This document shows, in pieces, positions 45,580 through 56,357 of a DNA stretch of 64,000 nucleotides (position 1 is the first letter of the stretch; every line of letters starts with the position of its first letter). The notes beneath the pieces are model-generated. The model ran no database searches, was not told where the DNA came from, and worked only from the letters and a program-made list of their open reading frames with translations. Source of the DNA: Haberlea rhodopensis (taxonomy: Eukaryota; Streptophyta; Magnoliopsida; Lamiales; Gesneriaceae); contig CAJQUN010000061.1 in NCBI GenBank assembly GCA_907163345.1, forward strand, positions 3,038,001 to 3,102,000. Direction: 5' to 3'. Both the position numbers and the translations under genes were made by a program.

Positions 45580-45917
45580 ATCCTTAGTCCCCTAATTCAC
45601 TTGCTATTATGTCATTTAAAGGTAATTACATGGTAAGTAACATGTACATGAAATGAACTCCAAATTCAAATTCACATGCTAATGTAACCTTAATGAAAGG
45701 TACAGGCATATGAAATTCATATCAAATGCATACTATAATTCAAATCATTTCTTTGCACTACATTTTGTACATCATGTTTCATTCCTTGCCATATATCATT
45801 TCATACATGTATTTCTTCATTATTGGTTCCACCCGAACCCCCCATTAACATACCACCATTTGATATAATTACACCATAATCATATCATACGTGTATACAA
45901 CAAATCGAGGCATGACA

Positions 45918-45956
45918 ATTGTCGGGAAAATGGATTAAGACAGTGAGGGTCTTACA
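45918..45956 (+). repeat. RE-C 5' LTR, piece 3 (3' end of the LTR)
   Basis: Starts with the right ATTGT duplication of RE-F and ends GGGTCTTACA, the LTR terminus, four bases before the primer site. Confidence 0.8.
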
Positions 45957-45960
45957 TTAG

Positions 45961-45972
45961 TGGTATCAGAGC
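45961..45972 (+). promoter_or_regulatory. RE-C primer binding site (tRNA-iMet)
   Basis: Exact TGGTATCAGAGC on the plus strand, which fixes the element orientation. Confidence 0.9.
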
Positions 45973-46109
45973 ATACACCTGGGTTTTTGGGTAGACTAGT
46001 GACCTAGTGGGGTTTAGGTGCACTGAGATATATGTTCTGCTTGCTATATGTTGTTGTCTTCTATGTTCTGTATTAACAGGTATATTCTGGTGACCTGTAT
46101 GTACAAAGC

Positions 46110-47232
46110 ATGGCTAATTTGCCAGAAGGTGTGGATGATGCAATAAGTGTCAATGCCGGTGGAGGTCAAATCCCTGTTCCACCACCTCCAGTCGGTCAAG
46201 GATCTGTTGAACAAGTACCGTTACCAGGGGAACTGAGCTTAACACAGTTTTTGAGGTATCAACCTCCAAAATTTGAGGGTACTAAAACTGGAGAGGAAGC
46301 TGAAGACTGGTTGGAAAGGATAGAACAAATATTTGTATCTGCTCCATGTGCTCGCACTGCTTGGGTCCAATTGGCGGAATCTCAGTTATCCAAGAATCCA
46401 TTCTTGTGGTGGAAAACAACTGTACATGAGGTACAAGCGCAAGGACAAATGATTGACTGGAATGTATTTCGAACCCGCTTCCTTAATCGATATTTTTCTG
46501 TTGCTGCAAGACAACTTAAAGAAGAGGAATTTACAGCACTGAAACAAGGAAACATGAGTGTAGCTAATTACACTCATCAGCATTCATCATTGTTACGATA
46601 TGATCCCCACGTCGCTACCAATGTTAAAGCCAAAGTGAGACATTTTCTGAGAGGCTTGAGGCCTGAACTATTTGATCGGGTGATCTCGCAGAACCCTACC
46701 TCATTTGAAGATGCTATGATGAGAGCAGAGTTGGCTGAAATCGGAGTGGGTGCCTATGAAGAAGTAGTTCGACCACAACAGAAAGTGACTTCTGATAGTT
46801 TGAAACCCAGAGGTGAACAATTTAAAGCGAGGGGTGGATCATCATCGTCAGTAACATCAAGATACAATGGTAATATTAATTGGGGGTCAGTTGAGTCGAG
46901 GACAAGCACAGACAATGGGAAGTCGACCCATTCAGTGTTTTAATGGTGGCAGACCACATTTGAAGAAAAATTGTCCGAGACTGAAAAGCGTCGGTAGTGC
47001 TTCAAGACCTGATAGTATGACATGTTTTGTATGCGGTGTGGTAGGTCACATAGCAAGGAATTGTCCGAATCGTGTTGGACAGAGGGGAAGAGGAAAAGCG
47101 TTGGAAAATCAATCACAACATGGATTACCTCCACATACATTTGGGGGACCACCTATTAGATCTTCTCAAGGTCAGGTGTATGCATTGAATAGAGAACAAG
47201 CAGAAGCGGCTCCAGAAGACGTGATTGGGTAA
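46110..47232 (+). pseudogene. gag: RE-C gag, frameshifted
   Basis: Begins MANLPEGVDDAISVNAGG at 46110. It matches RE-F gag through FLRYQPPKFEG, FLWWKTTVHEV and VFRTRFLNRYFSVAARQ. A frameshift between about 46870 and 46940 moves it into a second frame with a degenerate knuckle (CFNGGRPHLKKNC, where the second cysteine is replaced by glycine) and a good one (CFVCGVVGHIARNC). It then runs into the pol spacer VYALNREQAEAAPEDV, ending at 47232. RE-C keeps gag and pol close together as RE-F does, with no TAG between them. Confidence 0.9.
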
Positions 47233-47640
47233 GTGTTTATTATGTACTTATCCTGCATTAATGTTGATTGATACGGGTGCATCGCATTCTTTTGTTGCAC
47301 AAAATTTTATAAGGAAGTATGATATGCTTACGTCCCCATTGTTGATACCTCTGGACTTGACACCCGCGGGAGAAAAGATGACAACAAATAGTATGTTACT
47401 GTATTGCCTTATTGTTTGTGACGAAAATAATTTGAGGGCTGATTCTTGATATGCATGATTTTGATTGTATTGTTACGATAGATGTCTTGAATAAATATCA
47501 GGCTCTTGTTGATTGCTGTCATAAAATAGTTCGGTTCCAGTCAGAATTGGGTCAGCGGTGGGTCTTTTATGGTCAAGGTTCATGTTCAAGAATTTTGTTA
47601 ATCTCTATGATAACAATGTCACGTTTGTTATTTGTTAGAA
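47225..47640 (+). pseudogene. RE-C protease region, broken
   Basis: LMLIDTGASHSFVAQNFI (about 47260-47310) holds the catalytic D-T-G triad. A stop near 47448 and frameshifts at about 47230 and 47640 separate it from gag and RT. MHDFDCIVTIDVLNKYQALV (47451-47510) matches RE-F MSDFDCILGIDVL. Confidence 0.85.
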
Positions 47641-48408
47641 CGTGGACACCTGGGCTATATGATTTATGCTATTGATGTAGCAGAACAAAAGGTCGAAAGA
47701 AAGATAGAGGATATACCAGTTGTTGTTGAATTTGCGGATCTTTTTCCAAATGAAATTCCAGGATTTCCACCAAGCCGAGCAGTGGAATTTGAGATTGAAC
47801 TAGTGCCAGGTACATCACCGATTTCTCGAGCACCTTATAGAATGGTTCCAACGGAATTGAAAGAGTTAAAGACTCAGTTGCAAGACTTATTGGATAAAGG
47901 ATATATTCGGCCTAGTGGCTCTCCTTGGGGTGCTTCTGTTCTGTTTGTAAAGAAGAAAGATGGATCTATGAGGTTATGTATTGATTACAGACAATTAAAC
48001 AAAGTGACAGTGAAGAATAGATACCCTTTACCACGTATTGATGATCCGTTTGATCAATTACAAGGGCCTGCAATCTATTCCAAGATAGATTTGAGGTCAG
48101 GGAATCATCAGATACAAGTAAGACATGCAGATGTACAGAAAACAACATTTCGAACTCGATATGGCCACTATGAGTTTCTAGTCATGCCATTTGGAGTAAC
48201 AAATGCTCCGGCTGTCTTTATTCAGGTCTTTCATGATTGTCTGGATCAGTTTGTGATTATGTTCATAGATGACATTTTGATTTACTCGAGAAATGATGCT
48301 GAACATGCTCAACATCTACGAATGGTATTACAAATTTTGAGGGATAATCAACTATATGCCAAATTCAGTAAATGTGACTTTTGGCTGAACAATGTGAAAT
48401 TCTTATGA
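47632..48408 (+). pseudogene. RE-C reverse transcriptase, broken
   Basis: An open run of 258 codons matches RE-F: GYIRPSGSPWGASVLFVKKK, KIDLRSGNHQI, FLVMPFGVTNAPAVF and the catalytic MFIDDILIYSR. A short deletion after APAVF removes residues present in RE-F (the MSLMNRV segment), and a TGA follows at KFL (48406-48408). In the catalytic block the two aspartates remain. Confidence 0.9.
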
Positions 48409-49340
48409 CATGTTATTTCACAAGAAGGTATTGCAGTAGATCCGATGAAAATAGAGGCCGTGTTAAATTGGTCAGCGCCTACCTCTGTGCCAGAAATCCG
48501 CAGTTTTCTAGGATTAGCTGGATATTATCGACGTTTTGTTGAGTGCTTTTCAAAGATTGCAAAGCCATTGACACAATTGACACAAAAAAGGAATGCCTTT
48601 CATTTGGTCTGATACTTGTGAACAAAGCTTCAGGAGTTGAAACATCGATTGACTACTGCTCCGATCTTGATCATTCCAGATGAACACGAACCATTTACTT
48701 TGTATACGGATGCATCGTTGCAAGGATTGGATGTGTGTTGATGCAAAAGAAACATGTAGTGGCTTATGCTTCACGACAGTTAAAGCCTCATGAAATTAGA
48801 TACCCAGTGCATGATTTGGAACACGCTGCTATCATTTTTGCTCTAAAGCTTTGGAGACATTATTTGTACGGTAATAAAAATTTACTATTTTCACAGATCA
48901 TAAGAGTCTAAAGTTTCTATTTACTCAGGCTGAAAGAATATGAGACATATGAGATGGATGGATTTACTGAAGGATTATGACTGTGAAATAGAATATCATC
49001 CTGGTCGAGCTAATTTGACAGCTGATGCGTTGAGTCGTAAAGTAAGAGTAACAGTTGACGATGTAAGTCGACTATCAGCATTAATGACTTCATATTACCA
49101 TTTAGGATATGATTTTGATATTGGTACATCACATGTGCGAGTATCAATATTGATAGAAGAAACAGCTATCTTTGAGAAAATTAGAGAGGCCTAAAAAATA
49201 GATGATGAGATTGTACAATGGAAAAATGTACTAGCACAAGATCAAGTATCTAAATTTCGTGTAGCGGAGGATGGTAGTGTGCGATTACAAGATCGTAGGA
49301 TGATTTCTGATAAATGTGAACTATGCCAAACTTTGTTACA
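48409..49340 (+). pseudogene. RE-C RNase H, broken
   Basis: Pieces in several frames: SFLGLAGYYRRFVE (about 48500-48545), LYTDASLQGLD (about 48700-48735), YADHKSL-type TDHKSLKFLFTQAE (about 48895-48935), then RWMDLLKDYDCEIEYHPGRA and LTADALSRKV (48950-49045). At least four frameshifts or stops. Confidence 0.8.
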
Positions 49341-49909
49341 TCAGGCTCATTGTAGCAAATACAACATGCATCCTGGTGGTAAGAAAATGTACCAAGATTT
49401 GTCTTCCCATTTTTGGTGGAAAGGAATGAAACGAGAGATAGCAGTATTTGCGAAACAATGTTTAATATTCCAACAAGTAAAAGTGGAGAGAAAAAGGCCA
49501 GGTGGTGACTTGCAAAGTTTAGCGGTACCGTGTGGAAGTGGGATCACATATCAATGGATTTTGTGACTCATCTACCGAGGACTCCTTTGGGACATGATGA
49601 TATTTGGTCATTATGGACAGATTATCAAAGGTAGCTCATTTTATTCCCTATAATATGAGTTTTACATTGTAAAAATGGCTTACTTATATGTGCAAGACAT
49701 AGTGCGATTACATGGGATTTCAGTATCCATTATATCCGACAGGGATCCGAGATTCACTTCGCACTTCTGGGAAGGATTGCAAACAGCCATGGGGACTGAG
49801 GTGCGATTGAGTACAACTTATCACCCGCAAACGGATGGACAGACAGAACGTATGATACAGACTTTGGAGGACATGTTACGTGCATGCGTGTTAGAATTTG
49901 AGGCTACAT
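49341..49909 (+). pseudogene. RE-C integrase, first part
   Basis: HHCC finger (QAHCSKYNMHPGGKKMY ... CLIFQQ, where the first cysteine of the last pair stays but the second is Phe-shifted). Then WDHISMDF-like sequence split by a frameshift (about 49540-49570), SDRDPRFTSHFWEGL (49737-49781) and HPQTDGQTERMIQ (about 49823-49861), giving all three catalytic acids. The frame is stopped by insertion of RE-G at 49910. Confidence 0.85.
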
Positions 49910-51844
49910 TGTAAGGCCCCGATGCTAAATAATACGGATTAACAATGATTAAGCGAACCCGGATAATTAAAAGTATAGACTTTGAATTAAGGTGTTCCGG
50001 ACCACGATGGGTCAACCAACGAGTGGAACATGTTTTAGTGCATGAGTATGTGCATGATCACATGGCACTTGGAGAACACATGCCACTAATTAATTTAATT
50101 CATGTTTAATACATGATTTTGGACAATTAATCTTGCAAGATAGTGATGTATTGACACATGGATTCCACAATACATCAAATACATTAAAAATCATGCATTG
50201 GAGCATTGAAACTCATGCCCCTCATGCAATTTCAGATTTGATTTTGTTTAAATACCATGCAATTTCAGATTTTGGTCCACTATTCACCACCATTTTCTCT
50301 CTCCTCAACTCATCCAATTCTCTCCTCTTTCTTCCACCTTAACTTTCGAAAATTTCAGGCTTTCTTAGCACAATTTTATCTTCCAATTCCTAATGCATGT
50401 TACATGCAATTAGTGATTTAGAAACCCCAAGGCAAGAGTGTTAGCTAGGTACAAGAATTTTCAATTTTGGAGCAAACTTGGAGGAGTTCAAGCTAGGAAG
50501 GAGCCATGGTTGAACACTTTTGGGTCTTCAAGGGTATGGACTTGTTCTTATTCAATTTAGTTGGCTTTTATGGACTTTGGGTCGAAAAAAATAGGAAGAA
50601 TCACAAAAATGTTGGTGTCTTTTTATTAAAATAGAATCTGCACAAATTTGATGTTGCTTGCAGTAGATGGTTTCGAAAATTCGATTTACTTATTCTCGGA
50701 ATCTGACTTTGAGCCCCAAACAAAAGTTGTAGATATATGCATTGTCGTGCTATGGTTAAAATTTGAGACCATTGAGGTTTGAAATGAGTGAGATATGCTC
50801 ATTTGACTAAGTAGTGCCAGATTCGACTCTGCATGTACTGTATATGCACATGCAGTGTAGAAACTTTTGACAAATTTAATGTTCGAATTTGTTGTCGGTC
50901 TTCAAATAAAACTTGTAGATCTTTTTATTCTATTGAGTTTAAAAAAAAAAGAGGACTCAATTCGGATTTATTTTGGAGTAGTTATGAATTTTATACTTTA
51001 AGTGCACAATCTATGTCCTGCATGTGGGTGAAAATCCCATGCAGTGTGTTATCCGAGTTCCTGAGCATTTTTGGCTAGGAATTCCGGAAACTGTCCAGAA
51101 ATAAGTATTTTAGTACTTTGCGTTGGCTGTCATTTCCACTAGAATCACCCAATTTGAAGTTAAAATGAAAAAAAGATAATACGATTTTACTAAAACTGCT
51201 CGAGCTGGAAAATAGAATTTCAAAAGCTACGTTTTTAGTATTTTACTACTTTTAAATGTAGGAATTAGCTCGACATCAATAGATAAGAAAATGAAGTCCT
51301 TTGGGTTTTTGAACTTTGAGAATTGGATTTGGGTCATTTGGACATCATATGAATTTATTATAAATTTTGAACGAAAGCTAGTCAGTCTGAATTCAGAAGA
51401 AAAATCAGTAGGAACCATCCTTAAAACTTGTTTTAGTTATTGTGTCTACTTAAGCACTTAGTGTCATTTTGGAATTTATATGACCAGGTTTAATAATTCT
51501 GAAGAGCACTCGATAAAGTTAGTTTCGGTCGAGGTACGTAGAAAACCTGTTCTATCACGATGTCTGGAAAAGACATGTGATGTTCCCGGGGCATGATTTA
51601 CTTGTCATTACTTGCTACTTATGTGACTATATGACATGTTGAACTGCAGTATTTGAAGTACATGATACATTGACTGCGTGATATATGATGACATGATACA
51701 TTGAGATGCATCACATGAGATTATGATATTGGAAGATGCATTGACACGCATGGACATTGAGCATGTCATGTTGATCTTATCGATTCTTTCGTTGATACCC
51801 ATACATTTACGTTGGTATCTTTGATGCGTGTCTGGGGATGATGG

Positions 51845-51995
51845 GCACGCTGATGGCTTGGTGGAGAGAGTGAGCTGAGTGATGCCGTAGCGACGAGTGT
51901 GCCGACGTCGCCCAGACACGAGGGATGATGGACCGCCGATGGCTCGACTGAGAGAGATGTCGTAGCGACGAGCGTGTCGACGCCCTGCTCGAGCA
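51845..51995. repeat. Imperfect repeat in RE-G
   Basis: Two units of about 90 bases, each with CGTAGCGACGAG and (T/G)GTGCCGACG or CGTGTCGACG, the GC-rich part of an otherwise AT-rich LTR. Confidence 0.6.
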
Positions 51996-52130
51996 TGATG
52001 ATTGATTGATGATCTTTCCTTTGGACTCCTGAGATTACCCCTCATACGCATTTGCATTCATGCACGGCATGCATCGCATGTTACTTTGTCATACATTGTG
52101 ATTTTACCTGTTTCTCGTACTGGGTTCTGA

Positions 52131-52146
52131 CCCCCTTCGCGGGGGG
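52131..52146 (+). promoter_or_regulatory. Conserved LTR hairpin module in RE-G
   Basis: CCCCCTTCGCGGGGGG, then CTGTCATG and CATGACAGGTG: a strong GC stem with loop TTCGC plus a second inverted pair CTGTCATG/CATGACAG. Same placement in the LTR as in RE-B and RE-D. Confidence 0.55.
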
Positions 52147-52573
52147 CTGTCATGTCTTTGTTGTATGGGCATGACAGGTGTTACAGATGGACATATTGTG
52201 GATGCTCGAGATGAAGCATCGATGAATACCAGAGCTCCTTGAGAGCGAGCTCAGGTATATGTTTTATGTTTTGAATCCCAGTAATTGCTAGAGTACTTTA
52301 TAACTACAATTTAAATTACCGGGGTATGCCCCGAGTATCTGTATTTTTAAGTATTCTATTATTACCTGGTTATATACTTGCTTATATGATGAGTAACTTG
52401 TTGAATTGGAAAACTGGATTTACATATTTTCAGTACCATTATATTGTGTTTCACCTAAAAGCGAAAAATTTGAGGGCCATTTGACAAGACATTTTGAAAG
52501 AAATCTTCCGCTGTTTACGCAAATTAATCATTGTGTGATAATTAAAACACCACATTAGGATCGGGCCCTCACA

Positions 52574-53300
52574 TACATGGCAAGAGGCTCTACCTTTAAT
52601 TGAATTTTCATATAATAACAGTTACCAAGTGAGCATACAAATGGCTCCATTTGAAGCTTTGTATGGAAAACGTTGCCGATCTCCTTTATGTTGGGATGAT
52701 ACAGACAAACTATCGGTGAGTGGACCTGATATGATTAGGGAAATGGATGAAAAAGTGAAAGTCATACGACAAAGAATGAAAACTGCTCAAGATAGACAGA
52801 CAGCTTATGCCAATAAGAGACGTAGACCCTTAGAATTTCAAGTTGGTGATAAGGTATTCTTAAAGATTTCACCTTTTAAAGGTGTTGTTCGTTTTGGCGT
52901 AAAAGGAAAATTATCACCACGATATATTGGTATATGAAATTTTACAGCGAATTGGTACATTGGCCTATCGATTAGCATTGCCGCCCGCCTTGTCTAGTAT
53001 ACATGACGTATTTCATGTATCGATGTTACGTAAGTATGAACCTGATCCGTTACATGTCGTACAACCTTCATAAGTGCAGTTAGAATCGAATATTTCTTAT
53101 GTGGAACATCCAGTTTGCATTTTAGATCGCATTGAGCGTAAACTTCGAAGTAAAACCATTCCTATGGTGAAGATTCAGTGGGAAAAGCGGGGTGTCGAAG
53201 AGGCAACATGGGAGACGGAACAGCATATGAGACAACTCTATCCTGAGTTGTTTGACAGTATGTGTATTGGTCTTAGTATTTCTTTGCTTTTATCCTAGAT
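52574..53300 (+). pseudogene. RE-C integrase C-terminal part and chromodomain-like tail
   Basis: Resumes after RE-G with QMAPFEALYGKRCRSPLCW, FQVGDKVFLKISPFKGVVRF and KGKLSPRYIG (52640-52934). A frameshift leads to LQRIGTLAYRLALPP and FHVSMLRKYEPDP (about 52945-53050). The tail has ISYVEHPVCILDRIERKLRS and VEEATWETEQHM (53086-53230), matching the RE-F chromodomain-like end. Confidence 0.88.
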
Positions 53301-53320
53301 TTCGGGTCGAAATCTTTTAT

Positions 53321-53332
53321 GTTGGGGAGAAT
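53321..53332 (+). promoter_or_regulatory. RE-C polypurine tract
   Basis: GTTGGGGAGAAT immediately before the 3' LTR; TTTCGGGTCGAAATC upstream corresponds to the CGAGGACGAAAT block of relatives. Confidence 0.8.
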
Positions 53333-53954
53333 TGTAATATTCCATATGTGTCATGCTTAATTAACGAAGGACTAACAAATTGATTTGGTTTAGACTTTAA
53401 GGACTCATGTACAAATTGGAACATTGAACGGATTAAATTTCAATACAGTGAATGTGAAATTGATGAGAGGAGAAACATGAAGGACTCATGAGCGATTATA
53501 TAATCTTTATCTGAAAATTTAAGGACTAAATAGCAATTTAGATGACCCTTATCAAAGTAGGATTGAGAAGGGATGCACTAATCGATCAAAACAAGAACCC
53601 ACTCAAATTCTTCTTCTCTCAGCTCTTAAATTTGCACTTGTTGACAAATTCATGCTCAAGGTCTGATTGAAAGGGGAAGGAAAGGGTTAGAGTAAGGTAT
53701 TGTATCTTAATTTTATCTTCTTTCATATCTATGGATTGGTGTAGTATGTGTTCTTAGTTTGAGAATTGTGGTTAGAATTGATGAAGTCTTTTGTAGTATG
53801 AAGGATAGAGGTAATTTATGATGTGGTCCTGTTGTGAATATGAGGGAATTCATATATCATGAGCCATGTGTAAGGAATGAAGAATATGCAAAAATGGTGA
53901 AAAAGGAACGAAATTTCGTGTAACAGGGTTCACCGATCGATCGGTACCTTACGC
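53333..53954 (+). repeat. RE-C 3' LTR, truncated
   Basis: Aligns with 28906-29547 and ends in mid-LTR after CGGTACCTTACGC-type sequence. The next base begins the synthase pseudo-exon. About 1.1 kb of LTR is missing. Confidence 0.88.
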
Positions 53955-54124
53955 AGATACAAGATCTGTGTCCCTTATAATGCCAGACCAACACACTTTC
54001 CTTTCTTTCTATCCCAGGACCATCGGTAGCTTCAGTGTATGATTTCATAACAGGTTCTGCAAGGTGCATCCAACCAAATTCAGAACTCTGGGCAGATGTT
54101 TCCCATTCTTCATATTGTGGCCAT
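53955..54124 (-). pseudogene. Class II trehalose-6-phosphate synthase, exon fragment
   Basis: The minus strand has an intron-like end TTTTGCAG (54125-54132), then an exon reading WPQYEEWETSAQSS, EFGWMHLAEPVMKSYTEATD and ERKESVLVWHY. This matches the C-terminal, phosphatase-like part of plant class II TPS proteins (the W-EPVMK-YTE-TDGS-IE-KES-LVW-Y block). Where DADPDFG is expected, the frame shifts and the sequence ends against the RE-C LTR at 53954. The rest of the C-terminus and all upstream exons are absent. Class II TPS proteins are mostly regulatory. This copy cannot make a protein; it is a relic either of a gene hit by RE-C or of captured DNA. Confidence 0.75.
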
Positions 54125-54600
54125 CTGCAAAATATAGGGTCAATAATGTAGCAAATGTAGCAAAACAGTACAATGAAACTAGAAACAAAATAGACAAGAT
54201 TTAGAACTTATTTCAAATTAAAATAATGGCTGGAATTTGCCTACCTTTCTCACACATAACCCCCGAGAACAAAAACAACAGAAAAAAAAAGAGGAAACCA
54301 AATAAGAAAATGTAAGATCATCTCTGAGGATAAAATTGAGTTAAAATTTATCTGCGAGGCAGGAAAAAAAACAAAAAACAATCAAATATAAAACATAATA
54401 AGGTTCATCCACAATCATGTGAAACAAGGCCCATACCACTGAACATAACCTTCACACTAAATTTCACACTGCAGTTCAGTATGTGCATTTGACCTATGAA
54501 CATCTCTCCATAGACACTAACCATACAAAAAGTGCATGTGTGTACAAGAGATTGAGTAAAATAAAGAAAAGCGAGATACCCAGTTAGACGAAAAAGAAGG
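54125..54600. other. AT-rich, intron-like sequence
   Basis: Follows the acceptor of the TPS exon on the minus strand and may be its upstream intron. A minus-strand AAGGTAGGC donor-like site occurs at about 54240-54249, but I cannot place an upstream exon there with confidence. Confidence 0.4.
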
Positions 54601-56357
54601 GGTAAGATATTTGACTACTATGAAAGTTAAGGTCCGCCCTGACTACTATGAAAGTGAAGGCCTGCCCTGCATAGATAAGGTCTTGTCTACTTATATTTAT
54701 TCTCCGGGATCAGATAAGACGAGCTTTATTTGCTCAACATTTTATCAGCTCAAGAGCTCAGGACATCTTTCACTTCGTGAATTCAGATGAGCTCTATCTT
54801 CGCATATCTATTAGCTCTGGAGTTCAGGACGTACGAGCTGTATGTGTTCGGTTTATTATTTCTGAAGCTCAGATTGCCAGGGCATTATCTGCTTGTATTG
54901 ATTATTTCACGAGCTCAGGTCGGGCGAGATTTATATGCTCGGTTTATGCTGGAGTTCATACAGGTCAGCCCTGTTTCAGATTTAATTCTGTACTTAGAAT
55001 TATTTCTAGTTGTTATTGCAGGTCAGCCCTGCTAGAAAAACAGGTAAGCCTTGTTTAAGATTTAATTCTATACTTAGAATTAGTTCTAGTTGTTATTGCA
55101 GGTCAGCCCTGCTAGAAAAACATGTGAGCCTTGTTTAAGATTTAATTCTATACTTATAGAATTATTTCTAGTTGGTAATGCAGGTCAGCCCTGTACAGAT
55201 TAATAGGTCAGCCCTGTTTAAGATTAAATTATATGCTTAGAATTATTTCTAGTTGTTAATGTAGGTCAGCCCTGCACAGATTAACAGGTCAGTCCTGTTT
55301 AAGATTTAATTCTGTACTTAGAATTATTTCGAGTTATTATTGTTGGTCAGCCCTGGCAAGAAGACAGGCCAGCCTTGCACAGATAATAGGTCATCCCTAT
55401 TTTAAGATTTGATTCTATACTTAGAATTATTTCTAGTTGTCCTTGCAGGTCAGCCCGGCTAAAAGAACATGTCAGCCCTACTTAATATTTAATTCTTTAC
55501 TTAGAATTATTCCTAGTTGTTATTGCAGGTCAGCCCTGCGCGGATAACAGGTCATCCCTGTTTTATATTTAATCCCATATTAAAATTATTTTAGAACTCT
55601 TTCAGAGTCGTTATTGCAGGTCAGCCCTCCTCAGATAACATGTCATCCTTATAACATGCTAGCTCAGTTTCGACACTCTGGAGTCTTATTTTCTCCATGT
55701 TGATTGTCTGGAGCTCGGCTATATCTATTTACTCAACGCATGACTTTAGTGAATTCAAACACGGTTCAACTGTATTTTGTTGCTCAACACGACATATTTA
55801 TCAAGCTCTGGATGCCCAGATGTTTATTAGCTCTGGAGTTTGGCGAGTTTTATCTGCTATGGAACTGAGCTAAGCTTTATTGATTATGGAGTTCAGACGA
55901 GCATTATTTGCTCTTACTTATTTTGGAGCTCAGATCAGGTCGGCCGAGTATCATTCGCGGGTCAGGCGAGCGTAATATCGAACATATTATCTCAGATCAT
56001 GTTGGGCGAGCAACATTTGTTTATCACCTCGGGTCTCTCGGTCACCTTTGTCAGCTCGGAATTCTCGATTATAGTAGCTTCAGTTCGGATTCATACTGCC
56101 CAGCACGACCTGCTATTATGGGCAGAAGCTCAGTACAGTGATTACATCGGTTCCTTGTATGGGCTATACGAGCCGCCTATTCTATCAAGGATCGACATTC
56201 GAATTGTCATGGCTCTGCTGACAGCATGAATTGGGAACTCGGCATGGCGAAGGTTCACATCATGGTTTGGCATTTAAAGGATTACCGATCCGGGTCCTCA
56301 CCTAACCAGTTGGAGTCGATACAACGCTACTCTAGCTCGACTAGAGGGGGATACTCA
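54600..56357 (+). mobile_element. Unclassified retroelement 3' region with tandem repeats
   Basis: Rich in GAGCTC/AGCTCGG and CAGGTCAGCC words, no coding frame. It contains an 80-90 base tandem repeat (54960-55640) and leads into a purine tract (GACTAGAGGGGGATACTCA, 56339-56357) and a likely LTR start. Long non-coding, tandem-repeat-bearing 3' regions occur in Tat/Retand-type Ty3 elements; assignment here is inference. Confidence 0.4.
54960..55640. repeat. 80-90 base tandem repeat (GCAGGTCAGCCCTG)
   Basis: Eight or so imperfect units, each with GCAGGTCAGCCCTGC, TTTAAGATTTAATTCTATAC and TTAGAATTATTTCTAGTTGT. Units start near 55019, 55099, 55182, 55263, 55345, 55448, 55529 and 55619. Confidence 0.85.

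Larger units (their letters stand above)
37092..45917 (-). mobile_element. RE-F: near-intact Ty3 chromovirus (Tekay-like)
   Basis: LTRs of about 2.0 kb (37092-39094 and 43916-45917) start TGTGGGGTCCTC and end GGCATGACA, with exact target duplication ATTGT (37087-37091 and 45918-45922). Primer site at 43900-43911, polypurine tract at 39095-39108. One minus-strand frame from 43741 to 39209 encodes gag, protease, RT, RNase H, integrase and a chromodomain-like tail, broken only by two TAG codons. The LTRs are nearly identical. It is the youngest coding element in the window and the best candidate to have supplied enzymes to non-coding neighbours. Confidence 0.95.
43916..45917 (-). repeat. RE-F 5' LTR
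   Basis: 2002 bases; carries the promoter of the element. Same contents as the 3' LTR, including the tandem repeat at 44465-44660. Confidence 0.95.
49910..52573 (+). mobile_element. RE-G: solo LTR
   Basis: 2664 bases beginning TGTAAGGCCCCGATGC and ending GGGCCCTCACA, with exact target duplication TACAT (49905-49909 and 52574-52578). No gene, primer site or polypurine tract lies inside, so recombination between two LTRs has removed the rest. Its ends resemble RE-B (TGTAAGGCCCC), but the bodies differ. The + orientation is inferred from the hairpin module. Confidence 0.93.
28906..53954 (+). mobile_element. RE-C: decayed Ty3 chromovirus (Tekay-like), host of nested insertions
   Basis: A + strand element whose 5' LTR is in three pieces (28906-29794, 36216-37091, 45918-45956). 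These are followed by primer site, gag, protease, RT, RNase H and integrase with a chromodomain-like end (46110-53300), a polypurine tract and the start of the 3' LTR (53333-53954). Insertions RE-D (with RE-E inside), RE-F and RE-G account for the gaps; each of RE-D, RE-F and RE-G has an exact 5-base target duplication. Many frameshifts and stops show it is old. The 3' LTR is cut off at 53954, so no outer target duplication remains. Confidence 0.88.

Noticed and set aside
55840..56229. 129-codon plus-strand frame in the unclassified element
   Set aside because: No known motif; repetitive GAGCTC/CTCAG-rich DNA keeps the frame open by chance.
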